A stretch of DNA of 64,000 nucleotides from Bifidobacterium catenulatum DSM 16992 = JCM 1194 = LMG 11043 (lineage in GTDB: Bacteria > Actinomycetota > Actinomycetes > Actinomycetales > Bifidobacteriaceae). This document shows, in pieces, positions 57,574-64,000 of this stretch. Position 1 is the stretch's first letter. Each line of letters begins with the position of its first letter. The notes below the pieces were generated by a model. The model worked only from the letters and a program-made list of their open reading frames with translations, made no database searches and was not told where the DNA came from. Both the position numbers and the translations under genes were made by a program. The DNA lies in NCBI RefSeq assembly GCF_001025195.1, contig NZ_AP012325.1, positions 1,612,001 to 1,676,000 of the forward strand, read 5' to 3'.

Positions 57574-60312
57574 TCAGCTGCGGAGGAGGATTTCTTCTAG
57601 GGCGCTGATTACCGAATCAGGCATGCCGGACGTGACGAACAGTTCTTTGCTGAAGCGGGGCGCAGTATCGAAAGTGCGCAGAGCACCGAGCGAGCGCACT
57701 CCTTGCTCACGAATCGCCTGCATCGCATGCTCTTTGGAAATGTATGGCATTTGCGCGTGCAAGAGCACGTCGAGTGAGTCCTGTTCGACTGGATTCTCGG
57801 CAATCTGCAATCCATTTGCAATCGTAACGTTCAAACATGCAGTAGACGGCACGTCGCGCACAACGACCGACAGACTCAACGTCTGCTGATCGTATGTAAT
57901 TTCTGTAGTATTGCAAGCTTTACCGTCAATTTCGATACGAACGTTCTGCGTGTCTGTCTGCGCAACTCCACGGAACACAATCTCCCAGCTACGCTGTGCC
58001 GGAATGGCTTCAGCACAGCCTTCCACCGGACTGATGGTGAACTGCGTGGCATTGCCCGCATTCTTCCAGTCGAAGCTCATGTGCGTATCGGCAACATGAG
58101 TTTGGCCATCGCAAGACTCGGCAGATGCAGAGCCGGAAGCAGCAGAAGCCACAGAACCGTCGTCTTCCTTGAGTGTGAACGAACCGTTCGCACCGGGGAA
58201 CACCAGCACCTGCAGGGACTCCGGATTGCCCAGATCATTCACCTTATTGCCCTCGCCAAGCTGCTGTAACGGCACAATACCGCCAGCCTTGGCAAACACC
58301 GGCATACGGTCAATCGCACGCCACACTTCCAAACGACGACCGGACTTCCCTGCCGAAACGTAACGGCGACCGTCAAAGAAGTCATACCATTCGCCTTGTG
58401 GCAGCCATACTTCCGTACTACCAAGATGCGCAGAATCGTCATTGTCAGAAACGATTGGCGCAACCAGCAGCTCAGTGCCGAAACGGAATTCGTCCGGCAC
58501 CTCGTACGCCTGCGGATTATTCGGCTCCGCCCAATACATCGGTTCTACCAATGGCATGCCCTCGAACGCGGCACGATAGTTCATGGTGTACAGGTACGGC
58601 AGCATCATATGGCGCAGTCGCAGCGAACTCACCATGGAATCGCGCACTTCCGCAGAGAAATTCCACGGTTCCTTGCCCATGAACTGCGAATTGCTGGAAT
58701 GCAGGCGATTGATCGGGCTGAACGTGCCAAGCTGATACCAGCGGGCTTCCAAATGCTCGTTGCGGTACCCACACATGTGACCGCCAATATCGTGACTCCA
58801 CCATCCGTAGCCGATATTCGACGCGGTAGCAGTGAAATACGGCTGGAATTGCAAGGATTCCCACGTAACAATGGTGTCTCCCGAGAAGCCAACTGGGTAG
58901 CGGTGCGAACCCGGACCGGCATACCGCGAGAAGGTGAGCGGCCAACGGTTATTGCATTCCGCACAACTCACGTTACGTTTGGATTGCTCGATATGCATTT
59001 CATGTTCATCGCGAGCGCCCGGCTCAGTGCACTTTTCGCATTCGCAGTTTTCCCCTGCGTTGCGTTCGGAAGAAGTCGCGCCGCGCCCGGAATCCAGGTA
59101 GTGCAAGTGGTTGAGCACCCACAGCGGGTCGAGTCCCGGCTGACGGGTCACGCCGCCCTGCTGCCAGTCGAGCCACCAGAAGTCAACACCTTCAGCTTCC
59201 ATGCGATGATGCATGTCGAAGTAAGCGCTCACGAAATCCGGATTCGTCAGGTCGAATTCCACCGCCTCTTCGGTTGCAGGATCGATGCCGACGCGCTTGG
59301 CCACCGCCGCATAGTCGTCTTCGAACGCGCGCACGCCGTCTCGCGGATGCACGTTCAACGTGGTTTTCAGGCCGCGCTCGTGCAAGTCGCGTAAGAACGC
59401 CTCGTGATCGGGGAACAGCTGCTTGTTCCACGAATAGCCGGTCCAACCGGAACCGTATTTCGGATCGACATCGTCCACGCGGTGCCAGTCCATGTCGATC
59501 ACGGATGTGGTGAATGGAATGCCTTCGCGCTTGAACCGGTCCATGAGCTGCAGGTATTCGTCTTGCGTGTAGCGGTAGTAGCGGCTCCACCAGTTGCCGA
59601 GTGCGAAGCGCGGCAGCAGAGGCGTTGGTCCGGTCAGCTTGTAGAAGTCTTGCACAGCTTCGGTGTAGCGGCGGCCGTAGCCGAAGAAGTACAAGTCGGT
59701 TTCCTTGTGAGCGCGCGGTTTCACCCAAGCCCCCAGCGGATTCGACTTGCCGTCCACTTCGTGTGCTTCCACGATCACGTTTGCGGCGGAATCGTCGAGC
59801 ACTGCCCAACCGTCTCGCGAAATCACACCATCGTCCAGAGGAATTTCGCCATTCGCCTCGTCGAGCGTGCGCGCGGTGCCTTTGAGATTATGCTTCGGCT
59901 CGTCGCCGTAATGCCACGTATTGAACTGGGTGTCGGCCACGCCCTTGACGACCACGTTTAAGCCTTCTTTGCTGAACGGCTTGCCATCGTACGTCACATA
60001 TAGTGCGGGGGTGTCAACAATGAGCAGTCCGTCGCGATGTGTCACCGTGAATTGCGGATCGGCGCCAAAATCGCGGTTGACCACCATCTGCGTGAGATTG
60101 TCTTCAAATTCGCCGGAATCTGACCATTCGAAACGGATCAGCGATTCCGTTAGAATGCCGATCCTCCAATGCTCCCCCTGCAGGATCGACGCTTCTCGCA
60201 TATTCGGCCGCGCCTTGCGCACATACCTCACAAACGGCCCATCCGACGCGTTCGCAGCACTGTTCACAGCGTCATTCACCGCGCTCTCTGCATCCGTTCC
60301 GATGTCTGACAT
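57574..60312 (-). CDS. GH31 alpha-glucosidase with a cysteine-rich insert
   Basis: This family 31 glycoside hydrolase (912 residues) is cytoplasmic, with no signal peptide. Domains in order: an N-terminal beta-sandwich, a TIM barrel (about 230-620) and C-terminal beta domains. The nucleophile is Asp382 in WWLDWQQG and the acid/base is Asp479 in GFSGDTIVTWES; FSRYAGPGSHRYPVG and SHDIGGHM are typical. Between them an insert of about 45 residues carries Cys at 423, 425, 428, 450 and 453 (CECEKC and CAEC), an arrangement that could bind zinc. Related bifidobacterial enzymes run straight from HYLDS to the FSRYAGPG block, as I recall. AAGGAG precedes the ATG. It probably acts on maltose- or isomaltose-type alpha-glucosides. 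Confidence 0.93.
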   Translation of the reverse strand: MSDIGTDAESAVNDAVNSAANASDGPFVRYVRKARPNMREASILQGEHWRIGILTESLIRFEWSDSGEFEDNLTQMVVNRDFGADPQFTVTHRDGLLIVDTPALYVTYDGKPFSKEGLNVVVKGVADTQFNTWHYGDEPKHNLKGTARTLDEANGEIPLDDGVISRDGWAVLDDSAANVIVEAHEVDGKSNPLGAWVKPRAHKETDLYFFGYGRRYTEAVQDFYKLTGPTPLLPRFALGNWWSRYYRYTQDEYLQLMDRFKREGIPFTTSVIDMDWHRVDDVDPKYGSGWTGYSWNKQLFPDHEAFLRDLHERGLKTTLNVHPRDGVRAFEDDYAAVAKRVGIDPATEEAVEFDLTNPDFVSAYFDMHHRMEAEGVDFWWLDWQQGGVTRQPGLDPLWVLNHLHYLDSGRGATSSERNAGENCECEKCTEPGARDEHEMHIEQSKRNVSCAECNNRWPLTFSRYAGPGSHRYPVGFSGDTIVTWESLQFQPYFTATASNIGYGWWSHDIGGHMCGYRNEHLEARWYQLGTFSPINRLHSSNSQFMGKEPWNFSAEVRDSMVSSLRLRHMMLPYLYTMNYRAAFEGMPLVEPMYWAEPNNPQAYEVPDEFRFGTELLVAPIVSDNDDSAHLGSTEVWLPQGEWYDFFDGRRYVSAGKSGRRLEVWRAIDRMPVFAKAGGIVPLQQLGEGNKVNDLGNPESLQVLVFPGANGSFTLKEDDGSVASAASGSASAESCDGQTHVADTHMSFDWKNAGNATQFTISPVEGCAEAIPAQRSWEIVFRGVAQTDTQNVRIEIDGKACNTTEITYDQQTLSLSVVVRDVPSTACLNVTIANGLQIAENPVEQDSLDVLLHAQMPYISKEHAMQAIREQGVRSLGALRTFDTAPRFSKELFVTSGMPDSVISALEEILLRS

Positions 60313-60722
60313 AATAACTCCTTACGTTTCTGCCATAATAGCGCGCCCTGCAAAAGACCCACGTGCAACTTTTCTTATGCCGTTCGATGTACTTTTCTTC
60401 ACACGCATGTACGTTTAATCTTCTAAAGCACCGATACGAATCAAACACACCAATGCTCGCACCGTCAACGGCATACGCCAAGCCAATAGCACGGACTCAA
60501 TCCAAACCACTAACATCAGTAGTTTGGCGGATACTCGCACGCATAGCCGTCGCCATCCGCCTCAAGTTTGGAACGGTATCCCAAATCGTTCCTAGTTATG
60601 CCATGCCCCAATACGTCCCAGACAGCTTTGCAATTCTTGTAATATGCGCCGCCAGCACTGCCGCCTGAAGCCGAATTTCCTGAATATGTTGACGATTCCT
60701 CAGTGTTCGTTAGGATGGCCTC
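60313..60722. other. 410-bp region: GH31 upstream region and Excalibur remnant
   Basis: 60313-60515 should contain the GH31 promoter, but I cannot assign a clear -35/-10 pair or a LacI-type operator. The rest is the headless Excalibur fragment described separately. Confidence 0.6.
60516..60720 (-). pseudogene. Headless Excalibur-domain gene fragment
   Basis: Reading the minus strand to the TGA at 60518-60516 gives a Gly/Ser linker (TYSGNSASGGSAGG) and then a clear Excalibur calcium-binding domain: YYKNCKAVWDVLGHG, GYRSKLEADGDGYACE. The frame is open back to a stop inside the yccF region but has no ATG, GTG or TTG, so the 5' part of the gene has been lost. Excalibur domains normally close secreted or membrane proteins. 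The intact parent is not in the window. Confidence 0.65.
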
Positions 60723-61088
60723 GTGAGACTTCTTGGCAATATTTTGTGGCTGATTTTGGGCGGGCTGCTGCTCGCCGCCAGTTGGGCGATTATCGGCCTG
60801 GTGCTGTGCGTCACCATTATGGGCATTCCGCTAGGCATTCAGGCGTTCAAAATGGCAGGTTTAACGCTGACCCCGTTCGGCAAAACCGTGGTGTATGGCG
60901 GCGGTGTGGGATCGGTGCTGGCCAATATCGTGTGGTTTGTGTTGGCCGGTGTGTGGATGGCGATTGGCTATGTGTGCGCCGGGCTGCTCAACTGCGTCAC
61001 CATCATTGGTATTCCGTTCGGCATTCAATCGTTCAAGATGGCCAAATTAGCGCTATGGCCGTTCGGCTCGCAAATCCGCAGCTTGTAA
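60723..61088 (+). CDS. YccF domain inner-membrane protein
   Basis: This 121-residue membrane protein has two internally similar halves, each ending in a GIP motif (VTIMGIPLGIQAFKMAGLTL and VTIIGIPFGIQSFKMAKLAL). That is the YccF family; function unknown. The start is a GTG preceded by AGGA. It abuts the truncated Excalibur fragment on the other strand. Confidence 0.92.
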   Translation: MRLLGNILWLILGGLLLAASWAIIGLVLCVTIMGIPLGIQAFKMAGLTLTPFGKTVVYGGGVGSVLANIVWFVLAGVWMAIGYVCAGLLNCVTIIGIPFGIQSFKMAKLALWPFGSQIRSL

Positions 61089-61387
61089 ATCACTTCAGAT
61101 CACTTCACCCAACATAGACGGCCATCGACTGCCGTCTTGCATATAAGTATCGAGGAGCTGCGGTCCGAACAGGCCGTGACCACTGCACCCTAAGCAACGA
61201 AACACGTCTCATTTCGCTTATGGCAGCTCCAGAGCGGCAAGGCTCAAAAACTGAACAGTCGAACATTACCTACCCAAATGATTGCTAATGCCAACCGCCT
61301 TGTGGACAGGTTAAAGAATACTTGCGATAGCGGCTTCTCTAACCGTAAGTTATCTAGAAGAAGACATCCGTACCCCGTCAAATATGG
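61089..61387. other. 299-bp intergenic region
   Basis: AGACGGC and GCCGTCT (61116-61122, 61131-61137) may end yccF transcription. GGAGCTGC and GCAGCTCC, about 65 bp apart, form a loose inverted repeat. I see no gene. Confidence 0.5.
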
Positions 61388-62782
61388 TTACTTGCGCAGC
61401 TTGCTTGCCGCGAAGATAAACAATGGCAGCGCGGCGAACGCGTAGTTCTCGCACTGGATATACAGGTACACGATCAGGACAAGCCAGCAGATAACAGTCT
61501 TGCTCCAAACACCATGCTCGGCAGCTGCCGTATCGAAGACACGCGTCATGGAAACTATGGAAGCGATGACCAGCAGAACCAGGCCGATCAATCCGTATTC
61601 GGCGACGACGCTGGTATACGCACACATCGTCCATACGGTGTCTGCATTCATGCCAGTCGCGAATCCCACCGCAGCACTTCCATTCATGCCCAGGCCATTC
61701 AACAATCGTTCCGCATGCTTCGCGCCGGCCCATACCGCGTTGATGATGTTGCCGGAGCCATATCCGGTAAGCACCGTCCACGGATGGGCGAGCAGCCCGC
61801 ATATCGGGTCAAGACTCTGGTAGATTCGCGCGAAGAACGATCCGTCTCCTTCGGCACCGTTTTCCGCAATCGAAGATAGTCGGGAATCGGCAAGCACGCC
61901 CATCAGACCAAGCATAACCGCACCCAGCAGCTGCGCAATACCACGCACACGCTGTTTCTTGTCGCACCACGAATTATGCGCAATAATGGCAACCAGCAAC
62001 GCCACCACCGAATCAAGGACGATCCGGGTGCCGGCCTGCATTAGCACAGCGCCAATCGCATACACAACGATGAGGTTGCGCAACCGCTTGGCATAGATAC
62101 GGTCGCGCCCACGCATAAGCCACATAAGCGGCAGCAATACGCCGAACAGATGCATGCCGATATAGCTGGGCTCCGCGAACAGGAACTGCGGGCGACCACC
62201 GCCCCACACCGAGCTTTCATTGATGTACTGCCGGTACATGAGGTGCGCGAAATAGTCGGTCAGCGGCTTGATATGCAGATGGATGGATAGCCATTGCACC
62301 ACGCCCACGCCGAAGGAGAACCAGTAAGAAGCGATGAGAATCCGCAATGGCGTACGCCATGGAATGCGTTTGATGCCGAACGCAATGGCGATCGCCCCCA
62401 AAGTGGCGAGCACGCCCAATAATCCGGTGATGCTCATGAACGCGGCGTTGAGATGAATGCCGAAGCGCAGCCACCCGGGGATGGACAGGATGATGCAAGC
62501 GACCGGCAGCAGGAACATAGGCAGGTACCGGTTGGCTGCGATGCGCAGTTGACGCCAATTGCATAGGCAGTACACGGCGAACAGCGCCGGACTGATTGGC
62601 GACCAGAACGGCGCGTACAGGCCGAGCGTAGTGCCGTCCACCGGAAGAAAAGCGATGGCCAGCAGCAACCAAACGACGTTGCGTTCCTGCGTTGTCAGAA
62701 ATTGCAGGAACGGCCAGTATTGCGGCCGGCCATGATGGTTGCCCGCGTCGATGGTGTCATTGTGTACGCATGCCTGGTTCAT
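61388..62782 (-). CDS. O-antigen ligase/polymerase-like membrane protein
   Basis: This 464-residue protein has about 11 membrane helices and the pattern of O-antigen ligase or Wzy polysaccharide polymerase proteins. A large external loop precedes a segment with FAEPSYIGMHLFGVLLPLM, and a late loop holds LTGYGSGNIINAV. It may polymerise or transfer cell-surface polysaccharide, but no glycosyltransferase cluster is visible here. The ATG at 62782 follows GGAGGGGGAA. The longer frame to 62827 is rejected. Confidence 0.82.
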   Translation of the reverse strand: MNQACVHNDTIDAGNHHGRPQYWPFLQFLTTQERNVVWLLLAIAFLPVDGTTLGLYAPFWSPISPALFAVYCLCNWRQLRIAANRYLPMFLLPVACIILSIPGWLRFGIHLNAAFMSITGLLGVLATLGAIAIAFGIKRIPWRTPLRILIASYWFSFGVGVVQWLSIHLHIKPLTDYFAHLMYRQYINESSVWGGGRPQFLFAEPSYIGMHLFGVLLPLMWLMRGRDRIYAKRLRNLIVVYAIGAVLMQAGTRIVLDSVVALLVAIIAHNSWCDKKQRVRGIAQLLGAVMLGLMGVLADSRLSSIAENGAEGDGSFFARIYQSLDPICGLLAHPWTVLTGYGSGNIINAVWAGAKHAERLLNGLGMNGSAAVGFATGMNADTVWTMCAYTSVVAEYGLIGLVLLVIASIVSMTRVFDTAAAEHGVWSKTVICWLVLIVYLYIQCENYAFAALPLFIFAASKLRK

Positions 62783-62980
62783 GTGATTCCCCCTCCCCGT
62801 CAACCTTACTCGTTCATCGTGATGCATGATGCCACCCGTTGTTCATTTGTAAGCGCAACGCCTTCGTCAGGCTTGTAGGCCTGGCGGTTCGTCGGCGAAT
62901 GGCTCGGCGGGCGTGCGGTAGCCGAGCATTCGCATGGGCCGGTCGACCTTGCGCTGTAGCGGACAGGCGGCAGCCCGTCA

Positions 62981-63472
62981 TCATTCATCGATTAAACGTC
63001 CACTTCTCCTCAGGATTGCGGCAAATTGTTCTTCCGTGATTTCTTCTGTCACCAGTCTGGAAATGAGTTTATATAGGGTATTTCGTTCTGGCTCTGGATC
63101 ATCATCGATATCCAAATCAATTCTTTCCATTTTCAGGATGGCCAAGGATATAGCCATTGCGGTGCGCTTGTTGCCATCAGCGAAATAATGATTTTTGGCT
63201 AGGTGAAAGGTAAAATGCGCCATTTGTCGAAACAAATCTTCGAATCGTTCTTTCGGCGATTGACCGAATACCGGCAGAAACGTTGAATCAACAACGCTGC
63301 TTACGGAACCGATGTCGCTGGTTCTTTCCACGGTAAATCCGCCGATGTCGTCAAGTTGCTTCCTGTGTACTCGGACGATTGCTTGTGTCATTGCTTCTGC
63401 GAAATCATCAAATGGAAAAACGAGTGGTGACGCTTGGATATGCCACCACTCGTCAGTGTATTGCTCAGGCAT
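62981..63472 (-). CDS. Doc-type toxin (Fic/Doc fold)
   Basis: This 163-residue protein has the Doc motif HYFADGNKRTA (His95), the HxFx(D/N)(A/G)NKR signature of phosphotransferases that inactivate EF-Tu. The upstream half lacks the Fic N-terminal inhibitory helix motif. The ATG at 63472 lies inside the end of the upstream gene (8-nt overlap), so synthesis is coupled. The upstream gene encodes a Panacea-domain protein, so this is the toxin of a two-gene system. Confidence 0.88.
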   Translation of the reverse strand: MPEQYTDEWWHIQASPLVFPFDDFAEAMTQAIVRVHRKQLDDIGGFTVERTSDIGSVSSVVDSTFLPVFGQSPKERFEDLFRQMAHFTFHLAKNHYFADGNKRTAMAISLAILKMERIDLDIDDDPEPERNTLYKLISRLVTEEITEEQFAAILRRSGRLIDE

Positions 63473-63971
63473 TGCGCAGAATCCTGAAGGTGTTCTGCCA
63501 TTTTGCATTTACTTCATCCAAACTAGATGCAAGAGTGTTTTTGGGGAAGGTCAGACCGTCGTCGGATGCGAGAATGGCATCGTTGGTGATTTCGACGTTT
63601 TCTCCTTCCCTGTAGACATTCTTCCAAGCGGAGTTCTTTCGATGGGAGAATCCCACAAGATCGAATGCCGTCAGAAAACCATATTTCTTTGCCGTCCCAT
63701 CTACGACGGATAAGGCCTGTTCATCCTTTGCGGTTTCGCCCTCGGGCTTGAGAATCCTGTTGCGTCCGTATTTTTGGAAAGTGAAATAAACGTTCCTCTC
63801 AACCGGACCGTAAGGCCACGCTTCAATCTTGTCTTCGAACAATGGTTTCCCGGTTGCGCGCAGAGACTCGACTTGTGCGAAATAAACGAGCTTGTTCAGC
63901 ACAAGATTCGTAATGTCGATATCAGAGCCATGGCGAAGAATGAAAGCATTCGCTACTTGTATTGACTTCAT
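63465..63971 (-). CDS. Panacea-domain (SocA/DUF4065-like) antitoxin
   Basis: This 168-residue protein has the Panacea/SocA hallmarks: VANAFILRHGSDIDITNLVL, NKLVYFAQVESLRATGKPLF and EDKIEAWPYGPVERNVYFTF. This fold neutralises many unrelated toxins. GAGGAGGGGC precedes the ATG. It overlaps the Doc gene by 8 nt with the antitoxin first, the expected order. Confidence 0.88.
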   Translation of the reverse strand: MKSIQVANAFILRHGSDIDITNLVLNKLVYFAQVESLRATGKPLFEDKIEAWPYGPVERNVYFTFQKYGRNRILKPEGETAKDEQALSVVDGTAKKYGFLTAFDLVGFSHRKNSAWKNVYREGENVEITNDAILASDDGLTFPKNTLASSLDEVNAKWQNTFRILRNA

Positions 63972-64000
63972 GCCCCTCCTCTGTCATGGAAATTTCTATG

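Overview
The window looks like chromosomal DNA of a Bifidobacterium (Actinobacteria). The gene set points that way: a membrane Ser/Thr kinase / giant FN3 protein / MoxR / DUF58 / transglutaminase-like cluster matching the bifidobacterial cluster known in the literature as PFNA, a galT-galK pair led by a DeoR regulator, an actinobacterial RpoB/RpoC, and many strong AAGGAG ribosome sites mixed with leaderless-looking starts. GC is fairly high. I see no tRNA, rRNA, CRISPR array, insertion sequence or prophage.

Layout. 1-7243 (minus): an AdnA/AdnB-like helicase-nuclease pair for double-strand break processing, the second gene running off the left edge. 7481-20256 (plus): kinase, 2009-residue surface FN3 protein, MoxR AAA ATPase, DUF58 protein and a transglutaminase-fold membrane protein. 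20163-20428 is the 3' remnant of a PP2C phosphatase (prpC) whose body is missing, so the tail of the transglutaminase gene reads out of frame into it. An LRV-like protein (plus) and an FHA protein (minus) close the cluster. 21899-31578 (minus): rpoC, rpoB, a membrane protein and mutY, with trmL divergent. 32264-32675 holds two inverted, diverged copies of a long-stem palindromic element.

32676-37953 (minus): a PFL/DUF711 protein, an ACT protein, galK, galT and a DeoR regulator with an operator over its own promoter. 38143-45808: pyrD (plus), then an Old Yellow Enzyme, a bifunctional PBP, a Crp-family regulator, a lipoate ligase and a TM2 protein (minus). 45982-54335 (minus): leuB, an S9 oligopeptidase, an App1 phosphatase, gcvH, nudC, an alpha/beta hydrolase and a Nudix-like protein. 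54526-56135 (plus): trxA and a G5/lysozyme-fold cell-wall protein. After an orphan 166-residue protein and 750 bp of non-coding, repeat-bearing DNA come a GH31 alpha-glucosidase with a cysteine-rich insert, a headless Excalibur fragment, yccF, an O-antigen-ligase-like protein and, at the right edge, a Panacea-Doc toxin-antitoxin pair.

Strongest points for follow-up: the covarying palindrome pair near 32.4 kb; the loss of the phosphatase opposite an intact kinase; a transglutaminase fold lacking all three catalytic residues; the Panacea-Doc pair; the metal-site-like insert in the GH31 enzyme; and a run of genes whose -10 hexamers sit 6-9 nt before the start codon.
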